Assembly: GCA_947178115.1 (NCBI GenBank)
Contig: CAMWXF010000008.1
Location: 1 to 14,014 of the forward strand
Length of the DNA: 14,014 bases
Reading direction: 5' to 3'
Source of the DNA: an uncultured Lachnospiraceae bacterium
GTDB taxonomy: Bacteria; Bacillota; Clostridia; Lachnospirales; Lachnospiraceae
The stretch's first letter is position 1; each line of letters opens with the position of its first letter. The position numbers were made by a program, and so were the translations under genes. Under the pieces are notes generated by a model. The model was not told the origin of the DNA. It searched no databases and saw only the letters and a list, made by a program, of their open reading frames with translations. Positions 12,101 through 14,014 of the stretch are shown one piece after another.

Positions 12101-12402
12101 TTTATATTATCCGCTCCCATGAAGGGGAATATACCCTTTTGAACGATATGGATAACGCTCCGGAAACCGTTACTATCAGCACAGATATGTTCTCTGCTTA
12201 TGCCATATCATTTAAACAGACAGATACGGATAATGCGCAGGTTGGAAATGTGAAATGCGGGCTGTGCCATATCTGCCCCACATTCCTCGGAATATGCTGC
12301 TTTATCTGGCTGGCGGTTATCATAGCGGCAATCCTTGTGATTGTGCTGATCGTTTGGCGTAGGAAAAAGGACGAAGATAAGAAGCAGGCGGCAGAGAAAT
12401 AA
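1..12402 (+). CDS. Giant multi-domain cell-surface protein (adhesin-like), 5' end outside window
   Basis: The frame is open from base 1 to the TAA at 12400-12402, giving at least 4133 residues. The ATG at 130 has no ribosome binding site and sits inside a continuous beta-domain, so the real start is upstream. No enzymatic motif is visible. Domains in order by base: beta-sandwich remnant 1-180; Ig-like 181-957; FN3-like 958-1284; Calx-beta-like 1285-1620; unassigned aromatic-rich 1630-2268; Ig-like block 2281-4380 with repeated D-x-T-x-P starts and D-x-AGN ends; Gly hinge plus aromatic domain 4393-4680; two InlB/Flg_new repeats 4681-5151; three composite supermodules 5155-11133; low-complexity linker 11380-11700; membrane-proximal domain 11701-12219; Cys-rich TM anchor 12256-12399. 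The likely role, by family architecture, is an extended stalk for adhesion or glycan binding at the cell surface, held by its C-terminal membrane segment; no ligand can be named. It is followed directly by a terminator. Reading frame and product class are sure; the function is inferred. Confidence 0.93.
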   Translation, partial: LSCLREGNNTVRIEIWDCWDKSRFWDDNPPLVQDKSWAVSIDWMQLVCDGGSREGIETFALSLTDAANEDGKVAVSAQTVIKSTDANAKYDTEYSIADSKGFIVGSYQEADVKGGTQKFTITMPANSKDGIYMVQGLLKRQSDGMVLAADSIDFEFENGEVLLGPKFTHTLSPETWTNGIVTVTPKVENSLGCTNITFSPTSRTATANGSYDFTVTYKQPSGVQRMKTYTAEVTNIDKEKPQIDYNQITVEPDVTQAQMKTAMDAALTVTDNVTKKCTVTYTYPTAAQLLANEGGQVTVKATAKDEAGNQTTKDCVALVSTSPLAFTMPTATRQGTTMTFSLSAKLTATGGKAITESGFVWGTMASPTVTLNQGSAKTASPVTKRNTAISVQAADIVEGVNYYARAYVKVGSACYYSQPVGFNVGAKQYGTFTIKNNNKNTFTVTRTGGSEGAQTVYYRTVNGSAVGGTHFAHQASSLNFVAGETTKTITVTELGVNAAYNSKPATAYTNADRTYQVEIYRVTGGAILGDAAQTIATRTMTKDSNYTIDRTVYTTEKSKTEVADTTGKNGKKIADTTGSQGGTQTNVSFLTNRDKGTNYNTKSSLSTYYTNANQRTYLSNTASGWYYRYVLKAYEDVDGYEYAYFGKKALQDKHYNLDGGNKGAAISGIDGQLWMCNFLQAAKKDAKYYNFPDTRTGGDEGSGYPYKSSGTTVSYNSKTYVDLGVGDTCYLYFGATGADSDVWYVDGLTGYAIVYDKAEPKVIGVAPMPTATYKPGDQVTISLVFDEIVDSQNSTASGLKSLVAKTNWGDFTYAGGADTNVLYFTGTVPASGASGTITVNSITNASKIKDMCNTSGTASSGTGSVGVTVDTKTPTVSITNTSLTNGTASGKISATNADTLQYAWSQSTTLPVTGWFTCNSGATASTRQTSGIWYLHALATYNTTGATAHAYHAFDFGTPSNPTSPAPELTATVNNTSWTNGSRTINITRKPAGATVKVTTPTGTTSTLSSTATTYAAQSNGLYTFTLTSGTETVVQDVVVEKIDKTKPTVAITEARTVDASAASPVYHTLTMAAQAEDVGTTSEKASGIKTVQYAFSTSTSAPTSTSAWTTAGTSDKLADGRYSFSYTATQTAQTTIYLYVKVTDNAGNITTVKSASYTVIKEPTAAGMPAITLSGGSTAWTKNDVTLTWKLTKTGAGNCTVDAGGERLENQSVNATGTFQVEKNGVYMVSVVDKNGDSASASKLVNNIDKDAPELETLTVSPTGYAAQKTVTLTGVTDTLTALYGEKGVTGRSGSGIAKQEYRLDGSWTAFTGNSFTVSKNGTYTVRLTDKAGNSAEYTVEVTGIDATAPKVTCTVNATPNAKSGWYTASTVPVILTFADEEGTEGGTPSGIQSVQYARVTDNTTKPTSGLSSLGTSAITSGTYTYNITSSYNGNYYLYYKVTDKKGNVTDGFSNLIQKDSYTGGSGGITGPSTGQPVSTGLAMNIKFYYGPAGGYLTGGTTASSAERIATMEQHATGTKMVDAAYTAKTTGTNYFRYYRYAVNGATGTSYSYWTFYVRQVDFNTQGGSNVGSQLIWTTQSSSSTSTTVQCKVVEPANPTRTGYTFGGWYTDAACTAGKEFDFNTQVSANTTLYAKWTANTYNVTYHLTNSDGNAYVPGASVKTYTYGQGLTLPVPASAKNGFTFYGWYDNAGYTGTAYTSIANTATGDKEYYAYFKDTQAPKLTGIELVNATNENAEDGWYRSGSDSGSVAIAVTGCGDNAEVTSVSVRVDDQSYTETGISGPSAGAYQYALLEGEHSYTFKLADAAGNETASETKTVKYDGTKPVIGEITYEKKVSGFLDWIIGKESLIVHIPVSDSLSGLTNLTYTETTITGTEETTEAKTVSFSGKVGEQTVDLKYDADWKGKISNIVCTDKAGNVSDSKIVGTNGSIIVEDNAPVIDITVADMTEAEAKPGDAVSEDYYEENDAPTLYVLVQDEAAEGMEISAGIEKITYAINGEAQEVPGGFADALTGSYGFTVPLTGYAGVINVMVKAVDHAGNTATANVTVKIKGKEKTPNAKPDYPKDALGNLSPNSIYVLTVPAEDGSTEEYTCTTDENGYIPFILTDGENTTDICGKEITIMKQGDGTNTQNSLPQMLEIVSRPPAPTGTVTPELAVDTEDAVINITIDEQYKGSIKEYSTDGGATWTDVPDDDIIKNLAAPGDVYIRIKATEEAPHGYTGIEDVPESAAKIRVVFAWNYDGAVDAYNVLENKTGKDALTKPADPARDGFDFTGWYKSDACEKQDQWRFETTEDGEQNLVRDIIDKTQEDYKDQYTVTEGMITVTLYAGWRENMAPKLNALLTDGMSSSDSSESSDGSNEKDQTKWHANLSIALTYSDNVEVTKLYVRKDSGEYKELASDSAEQITETDTDGYTQYRLNFNDIEEGEHTYAFKAVDAAGNETETDDVTAKLDTKKPELGEASFNEGYKNLWDWIIRKDILIITIPVTEAGSGIATVGYELVSADGGTGEDSDVTTGNAEVKKASGSDGSYTATINIAPDFKGKVKIVAKDNAGNVSVAKTIGMDGNGIAGVIVEDNAPEITILADRGVNDEAATQADGIALSDGDYYDTAPKLIVKVEDEETSDGKAVTAGISSIAWQINDGAWNSVSADFVSNIKTSHSFMINELEGQIGVFTVTVKAVDQAGNETVKSVTLGVKEREPVPKPTIDYIQEKLTELTPGAEYGVEGEIIIADDQGCIDIREDWFGSSIQMYTKGKEGRTLDSENAQITLVARPDAPNVTKKSDETIKGKSDGVLTGADTTMEYIADEGETWTAVKTGDIVNGDMTGLSSGEIRIRVRATTTAPHGEYAEVEIREGITLTVTFKTNGGSSLALVTGKSWNDTLARPEAPVKEGYALVGWYKEAEFINIWNFEEETDADCLNGENGITADNTNITLYAKWRDSAKPNHSAVLVDDNGERDVKNWYQKLFVILTYSDNVGVTKLYVKKDDGTYTEFAAEGTGGMIDGSAANGKDATGNAQYQYIYNDLEEGEHTYTFKAVDAAGNETETDELTAKLDWTKPTLGEASFNEGHKSLWDWIIRKESLIITIPVTEAGSGIEAVTYTLTPADRQSGNAGNSTGGNGADGAEDITTGVATVKKASNNSNEYTATITIASDFKGTITVEAKDNAGNTSDTKTIGADGGGIKGVIVEDNAPKISCFVGEFALSEHYYDEAPELTVYVTDDTDEYEETVLTGGIASVTYQVGSGSVKAVDHDYTSDIVTNDSFTIPAAEIPGGVTNITVTATDHAGNQAVQSIIVRVKALEEMPNAEIGYRAEKLTGLVANAVYLIDGAGMIADADGTIAIEENWMPATLSIVKLGDDSTTYNSEPQNLTVPARPAAPSVDGQNETYPNAGDGVLTGLGAGTAYEISDDDGSTWKDADLNGTEIRGLAAGTYQVRVKAVEGVNFKSRAAEATVGTIPATPYETPDAQIHYRLETLTGLEPNAEYIMGYGDETEEDDEEENEEENEADAIIYKADADGNITIDETWFGMTLSIVRKGNGKEMSDSEAQSLPIPTRPQTPSPSGADETGLDRKDGKLTGLSANIAYDISTDGGKTWVSQTADADGEIKGVDTPASYIVRVGATDSNFVSLPSESVMVDSYKMTVTFMANGEIYETVRVYYGEELKEIPSIPAKKDAEDRIYVSEWCSDEQGTPAVFTNITSDMTVYAVYSGYYNIILESGTGYTMTAEPGSASPVLEGGSFAFKFALEDGYKKSRSFAVKVNGVAVELTAEDSYTVTDIKEDKIVTVEGVKKKGSSGNKSGGNTSGGDTPPGDGTKPGDDTKPGDGTKPKDDNPSIDDDVPIVPVIIKDGKIVIDGGNIIDGGDITNNGNTGGGGSIGTGNILGMTGAGVNLENGTTAESTISTMLKLEDGAVIVTVVCNGRNCTAGVTDTVAVANAVLTPEQIQLVDDGETIEVRIDVKDISETVPTRDKEIIEDGIDAYQKELPGLVLGMYIDISMFIRVGSGDWNAVTETKEPIEVIIGIPEELREDGREFYIIRSHEGEYTLLNDMDNAPETVTISTDMFSAYAISFKQTDTDNAQVGNVKCGLCHICPTFLGICCFIWLAVIIAAILVIVLIVWRRKKDEDKKQAAEK
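958..1284 (+). other. Fibronectin type III-like domain in giant protein
   Basis: The segment has the strand pattern of an FN3-like fold. It opens with FTMPTATRQGTTMTFSLSA, has a central ITESGFVWG strand, and ends with the motif VNYYARAYVKVGSACYYS. The 'Y-x-x-R-A-Y-V' strand followed by a short hairpin and Tyr is frequent in bacterial FN3-like modules of surface proteins. It lies between an Ig-like module and the Calx-beta-like domain. Fold class is inferred from pattern; no binding function can be stated. Confidence 0.5.
1285..1620 (+). other. Calx-beta-like domain in giant protein
   Basis: The translated segment runs from YGTFTIKNNNKNTFTVTRTG through VYYRTVNGSAVGGTHF to LNFVAGETTKTITV and then YQVEIYRVTGG. 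This matches the Calx-beta signature: an 'x-V-x-x-x-G-x-A-x-x-G-x-x-F/Y' turn, 'L-x-F-x-x-G-E-x-x-K-x-I-x-V', and a final 'F/Y-x-V-x-L/I' strand. In Na/Ca exchangers and some adhesins this fold binds Ca2+ through acidic loops; here the classical acidic residues are not obvious (His replaces Asp in GGTHF), so calcium binding is not assured. The start contains an AT-rich AAT run at about 1303-1320 that encodes Asn/Lys. Confidence 0.7.
1630..2268 (+). other. Unassigned aromatic- and Gly-rich domain in giant protein
   Basis: About 210 residues do not resemble the Ig-like modules around them. The stretch is rich in Tyr, Asn, Thr and Gly. It begins with two similar short elements, EVADTTGKNGKKIADTTGSQ, continues with WYYRYVLKAYEDVDGYEYAY and DGQLWMCNFLQAAKKDAKYY, and ends with VDLGVGDTCYLYFGATG and VWYVDGLTGYAIVYD. 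It lacks the D-x-AGN closing motif of the surrounding repeats. The many surface-type aromatics could suit glycan binding, but this is only a composition argument. I do not recognise the family. Confidence 0.55.
2281..4380 (+). repeat. Block of tandem bacterial Ig-like domains in giant protein
   Basis: This block starts with a Big-like domain at about 2281-2607, recognisable by VTISLVFDEIVD and a Gly/Ser-rich end. Further modules begin near 2608 (DTKTPTV), 3130 (DKTKPTV), 3748 (DKDAPEL) and 4039 (DATAPKV). Each carries a late strand such as YVKVTDNAGN, VRLTDKAGN or YKVTDKKGN. The spacing is irregular, so several modules are missing the canonical start or carry insertions (a second Ig-like module probably starts near 2905). 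Such arrays act as rigid or semi-rigid spacers in surface proteins. Divergence between copies is high at protein level, implying old duplications, unlike the later supermodules. Confidence 0.75.
4393..4680 (+). other. Gly-rich hinge followed by a short aromatic-rich module
   Basis: After the last Ig-like module comes a flexible stretch, GGSGGITGPSTGQPVSTG, and then about 80 residues rich in Tyr and Thr, including MNIKFYYGPAGGYLTGG and NYFRYYRYAVNG. This ends in YWTFYVRQ, immediately before the first InlB-type repeat. I do not recognise the module. Its position between the Ig-like array and the InlB repeats suggests a hinge between two rod sections. Confidence 0.45.
4681..5151 (+). repeat. Two tandem InlB/Flg_new (Listeria-Bacteroides) repeats
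   Basis: The first copy (4681-4920) reads VDFNTQGGSNVG, then a Ser/Thr-rich insertion, then PTRTGYTFGGWYTDAACT and TTLYAKW. The second (4921-5151) reads NVTYHLTNSDG, then KNGFTFYGWYDNAGYTG and YYAYF. The order V-x-F-x-x-x-GG, then G-[YF]-x-F-x-GWY, then LYAxW is the signature of InlB B-repeats, which have a small beta-grasp-like fold in listerial internalins and many Firmicutes surface proteins. Three further single copies close the downstream supermodules. The Ser/Thr insertion in the first copy is unusual. Confidence 0.85.
5155..6996 (+). repeat. Supermodule copy 1 (six-part composite repeat)
   Basis: This is the most diverged of three composite repeats (614 codons). Submodules: (a) Ig-like from DTQAPKL, with EGEHSYTFKLADAAGNET; (b) Ig-like with DWIIGKESLIVHIPV near 5527 and ending in IIVEDNAPVI; (c) Ig-like with YYEENDAPTLYVLVQDE and VKAVDHAGN; (d) a module from TPNAKPDYPKDALGNLSPNS; (e) a module with STDGGATWTD and YIRIKATEEAPHG; (f) an InlB-type repeat with DGFDFTGWYKSDACE and LYAGW. 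The same order recurs in copies 2 and 3. Confidence 0.85.
6997..8820 (+). repeat. Supermodule copy 2
   Basis: This copy (608 codons) has the same six-part order as copy 1. Submodule a starts at MAPKL (7006) and contains a Ser/Asp/Glu-rich insertion, SSSDSSESSDGSNEKD. Submodule b carries LWDWIIRKDILIITIPVTEA near 7414 and ends GVIVEDNAPEI. Submodule c has YYDTAPKLIVKVEDE and VKAVDQAGNET. Submodule d opens PTIDYIQEKLTELTPGAEY. Submodule e has RIRVRATTTAPHGEY. Submodule f is LTVTFKTNGG with GYALVGWYKEAEF and LYAKW. At DNA level submodule b is clearly closer to copy 3 than to copy 1. Confidence 0.88.
8821..11133 (+). repeat. Supermodule copy 3 with internally duplicated d-e submodules
   Basis: This copy is longer (771 codons). 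Submodules a to c match copy 2 closely, with LWDWIIRKESLIITIPVTEA near 9220 and GVIVEDNAPKI. Submodules d and e then occur twice. The first set (from about 9913) reads NAEIGYRAEKLTGLVANAVY and ISDDDGSTWKD. The second set (from about 10393) reads DAQIHYRLETLTGLEPNAEY and ISTDGGKTWVS. The second d carries a polyacidic insertion at 10474-10527. The closing InlB-like repeat (MTVTFMANGEIYETV to YAVYSG) is degenerate: the GWY core is replaced by SEWCSDEQG. Confidence 0.87.
10474..10527 (+). other. Polyacidic insertion in the second d submodule of copy 3
   Basis: The codons give TEEDDEEENEEENEADA, an almost continuous Asp/Glu run with interspersed Asn, encoded by a nearly all-purine stretch. It sits where the other d submodules have a short loop (for example LIDGAGMIADADG in the first copy-3 d). 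It is therefore an insertion between two beta strands of an otherwise conserved module. A divalent-cation or charge-repulsion role is possible, but nothing in the sequence settles it. Confidence 0.7.
11380..11700 (+). repeat. Gly/Asp/Pro-rich linker with PGDGTK hexapeptide repeat
   Basis: After a small domain ending VTVEGVKKKG, the protein becomes low complexity: Ser/Gly/Asn-rich, then three hexapeptides PGDGTK, PGDDTK and PGDGTK (11431-11484) and a partial PKDD, each 18 bases. A second low-complexity section follows, with KDGKIVIDGGNIIDGGDITN and a run of four Gly. Pro/Gly/charged repeats just before a C-terminal anchor are typical of cell-wall-spanning segments in Gram-positive surface proteins. 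The 18-base repeats could change number by slippage without breaking the frame. Confidence 0.8.
11701..12219 (+). other. Conserved membrane-proximal C-terminal domain of giant protein
   Basis: About 170 residues form a compact domain between linker and anchor. Landmarks are MLKLEDGAVIVTVVCNGRNC, the segment LGMYIDISMFIRVG, then IEVIIGIPEELREDGREFYI, IRSHEGEYTLL and a final VTISTDMFSAYAISF. The order 'I-P-E-x-L-x-x-x-x-R-x-F-x-I-x-R-x-H-x-G' followed by 'T-D-x-F-S-x-Y-A-I' recalls a domain I know at the C-termini of many Clostridia surface proteins, usually just before an LPxTG motif or transmembrane anchor. No LPxTG motif is present here. The role is unknown; placement suggests a membrane-proximal assembly or anchoring function. 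Confidence 0.7.
12256..12399 (+). other. Cys-rich C-terminal transmembrane anchor with basic tail
   Basis: The C-terminus reads CGLCHICPTFLGICC (Cys codons at 12256, 12265, 12274, 12295 and 12298), then a strongly hydrophobic stretch FIWLAVIIAAILVIVLIVW (about 12301-12357), then RRKKDEDKK. A motif, a hydrophobic helix and a basic tail in that order is the form of a C-terminal anchoring or sorting signal. There is no LPxTG, so a classical sortase A substrate is unlikely. It may be a simple stop-transfer anchor, or a Cys-directed processing or lipidation signal. Confidence 0.8.
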
Positions 12403-12418
12403 TTTCAAAAAACCAGAC

Positions 12419-12466
12419 TAAGAAAACCAATAGCTTCGTATGGAGGCCTATTGGTTTTCTTATTTT
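12419..12466 (+). terminator. Intrinsic terminator after the giant gene
   Basis: A perfect 15-bp inverted repeat pairs TAAGAAAACCAATAG (12419-12433) with CTATTGGTTTTCTTA (12448-12462), with a 14-base loop and a TTTT tail at 12463-12466. It begins 17 bases after the stop codon. The stem is AT-rich, but its length makes it stable. On the minus strand the stem is followed by a T6 run, so some bidirectional activity is possible, although no convergent gene is seen nearby. Confidence 0.85.
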
Positions 12467-12581
12467 CCCCATCTCAGTTTGACAAAAGGGATATGATATA
12501 GAAATTCAGGTGCATTTTAGAGGAATTATGTTTACGAAACTGCGATTTATACCCTGAAAACTGCAAAATGTAACATAATGG

Positions 12582-12611
12582 TTGTAATTTTATTGTGCTT
12601 TAATATATAAT
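12582..12611 (+). promoter_or_regulatory. Candidate housekeeping promoter for the chemoreceptor gene
   Basis: TTGTAA (12582-12587) and TATAAT (12606-12611) are separated by 18 bases, giving a perfect -10 and a fair -35. Transcription would start near 12618, leaving a leader of about 50 bases. The region is very AT-rich, so chance matches are likely. A perfect TTGACA at 12479-12484 has no -10 at a suitable distance. I see no clear motility sigma factor motif. Confidence 0.5.
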
Positions 12612-12659
12612 AAATTATTAGATTCGCTATACAAAAAAAGATGAAACAAAAATACTTTT

Positions 12660-12664
12660 GGAGG
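12660..12664 (+). promoter_or_regulatory. Ribosome binding site GGAGG of the chemoreceptor gene
   Basis: GGAGG lies six bases before the ATG at 12671. It is near-ideal and fixes that ATG as the start; the following codons ([10 protein letters not shown]) form the expected basic start of a signal-anchor helix. Confidence 0.9.
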
Positions 12665-12670
12665 AAATGT

Positions 12671-14014
12671 ATGAAGAAACTTAAATTAACTTTTCTGGCA
12701 ACCAGTATATTAATGGGATTAATTCCACTGCTTGTGGCGTCAGTCACAATATCTGCGGTGGCGATTTATCAAACAAAAAGCAATTTGGAAGAAAGAGTAT
12801 ATTTACAACTACAGGCATGTGCCATGTCGGTAAGGGAATATTTTGAATGGGATATTAATGAAGATATTCTTGAAGTGGATGAAGTCAGTCTGGCTTTTAT
12901 TGACAGTCTTAAAGCTCAGGATGTCGATCTTACACTGTTTCTTGAGGATGTAAGGTTTATTACATCTATTTATAACGAGGATGGAGAACGTAATGTAGGA
13001 ACAAAATCTTCAGAGGGAATTTGGGATTTGGTAAAACAGGGAAAGGATTACAGCGCTAAAGGAACGGTGATTGGGGGAAGAAAGTACTATGTGTATTATA
13101 CCCCTGTTTCTAATGAAAGTGGTGAGATCGTCGGAATGGCGTTTGCGGGAATGCCGGAATCCTTTGTAAACGAAAATATAACATCAAATACGATGAACAT
13201 GGTGCTTGTCGCCGTATGTACTGCCGCTTTTTGTATTGTGATAATCGTATTGATAGGCCTGAACATAAGAAAGTCAATTATTGGGATCGCCGATTATACG
13301 CATGAGCTGTCAACCGGCCGTCTTGGCATCAGTACAAGCTGCAAATCCGGAATCAAGGAAATTGCCATCCTGATAGATTCCGCCAAAAATCTTCAGGATA
13401 ACTTGAAAAATATTATTTCCGAAGTGGATGATAAGACGCTGCGGCTGACTCAGAATGTAAAGACAATTCGTGACGGTATTCAGACTTCCAATGATGCGAC
13501 GGAAGGCATTATGAGAGCCGCAAATGAATTGTCGAATGGCTCTATGCAGATTGCGAATTCGGTGCAGAATACGGCAGCATCCATGCAGAATGTGGGAGAA
13601 AGCATTTCTTCCATAGCGGATAGTGCGACAGCAACAGAGACAGAGGCACGGGAAATTGAAGTCATCAATAACGAGGCAAAGGATAATTTGTCCCGCTTGA
13701 TCAAAGCAAATAAAAATACGGTTACAATATCGGAAAATGTTGTGACGGGTATCAATGAAGCAAATACTGCGATTGAAAACATAAGGAAAGCAGCAGATGC
13801 GATTACAAAAATTGCGGGTCAGACAAGTATGCTGGCGCTGAATGCTTCCATTGAAGCCGCAAGGGCAGGAGAAGCAGGAAAAGGGTTTGCTGTTGTTGCA
13901 TCCTCTATACAAACGTTAGCCGGAGAATCCGATAGCTCAGCGAAAGAGATTCAAGATATTATTAACGAAATCATATTGAAATCGCAAAATAATGTGCAGC
14001 TTGCAAATGAGATC
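12671..14014 (+). CDS. Methyl-accepting chemotaxis protein with single-Cache sensor, 3' end outside window
   Basis: A transmembrane chemoreceptor: it senses a small extracellular ligand and controls the CheA/CheW kinase at the inner face of the membrane. The 448 visible residues show TM1 at about 7-33; an extracellular sensor at 34-170 with [40 protein letters not shown] and [15 protein letters not shown], the pattern of the single Cache 3 family; TM2 at about 175-198; a HAMP-like segment at 199-250; and a long helical region leading to the signalling tip. The tip, [20 protein letters not shown] followed by [11 protein letters not shown] (380-410), closely matches the canonical MCP hairpin ([18 protein letters not shown]). 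Next comes [10 protein letters not shown] where E-[VI]-[RG]-x-L-A is usual, a mild deviation. The descending helix and any C-terminal pentapeptide are outside the window. The gene has its own promoter and lies behind a terminator. The ligand is unknown. Confidence 0.95.
   Translation, partial: MKKLKLTFLATSILMGLIPLLVASVTISAVAIYQTKSNLEERVYLQLQACAMSVREYFEWDINEDILEVDEVSLAFIDSLKAQDVDLTLFLEDVRFITSIYNEDGERNVGTKSSEGIWDLVKQGKDYSAKGTVIGGRKYYVYYTPVSNESGEIVGMAFAGMPESFVNENITSNTMNMVLVAVCTAAFCIVIIVLIGLNIRKSIIGIADYTHELSTGRLGISTSCKSGIKEIAILIDSAKNLQDNLKNIISEVDDKTLRLTQNVKTIRDGIQTSNDATEGIMRAANELSNGSMQIANSVQNTAASMQNVGESISSIADSATATETEAREIEVINNEAKDNLSRLIKANKNTVTISENVVTGINEANTAIENIRKAADAITKIAGQTSMLALNASIEAARAGEAGKGFAVVASSIQTLAGESDSSAKEIQDIINEIILKSQNNVQLANEI

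Noticed and set aside
12479..12484. Perfect TTGACA -35 hexamer
   Set aside because: No acceptable -10 hexamer is found 16-18 bases downstream (the position reads AAATTC or similar).
12528..12557. Nine-codon mini-frame (ATG to TGA) in the leader region, with a weak GAGG before it
   Set aside because: It lies upstream of the likely transcription start, encodes only MFTKLRFIP, and has no regulatory hairpin after it.
13310..13912. 200-codon minus-strand frame opposite the chemoreceptor
   Set aside because: The plus strand encodes an unmistakable chemoreceptor here; the antisense product is Cys/Arg/Phe-rich and meaningless.

Overview
The window is most consistent with a low-to-medium GC Gram-positive of the Clostridia, probably a Lachnospiraceae-type bacterium. 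Three things point there: a strong GGAGG ribosome binding site, the style of the giant multi-domain surface protein (Ig-like and InlB-type repeats, a conserved late C-terminal domain, a Cys-containing membrane anchor), and a single-Cache chemoreceptor. No taxonomic marker gene is present, so this is a family-level inference.

Layout. Bases 1-12402 (+) are one uninterrupted reading frame encoding a giant extracellular protein. It is already open at base 1, so its true start lies upstream and the ATG at 130 is only the first in-window Met. At least 4133 residues are visible. In order they are: the end of a beta-sandwich of possibly carbohydrate-binding type (1-180); an Ig-like region (181-957); an FN3-like domain (958-1284); a Calx-beta-like domain (1285-1620); an aromatic-rich segment I cannot assign (1630-2268); a block of Ig-like domains (2281-4380); a Gly hinge and aromatic domain (4393-4680); two InlB/Flg_new-type repeats (4681-5151); and three copies of a composite ~600-770 residue supermodule (5155-11133). 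The C-terminal part has a Gly/Asp/Pro-rich linker with a PGDGTK repeat (11380-11700), a compact domain next to the membrane (11701-12219), and a Cys-rich transmembrane anchor with a basic tail (12256-12399).

The 268-base intergenic gap (12403-12670) holds an intrinsic terminator with a perfect 15-bp stem just after the giant gene and a plausible housekeeping promoter about 60 bases before the next start. I see nothing convincing between 12467 and 12581. The second gene (12671 to the window end, +) is a methyl-accepting chemotaxis protein, cut by the window edge after 448 residues. It has TM1, an extracellular single-Cache sensor, TM2, HAMP and a signalling hairpin tip.

The two genes appear to be separate transcription units. 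The giant protein looks like a wall- or membrane-anchored adhesin or binding stalk, and the chemoreceptor senses a small ligand. Any functional link between them is speculative. The most interesting content is the architecture and evolution of the giant protein: supermodule amplification, a duplicated submodule with a polyacidic insertion, unassigned domains, and a Cys-rich C-terminal signal of sorting-signal type. I see no mobile element, CRISPR array, tRNA or rRNA.
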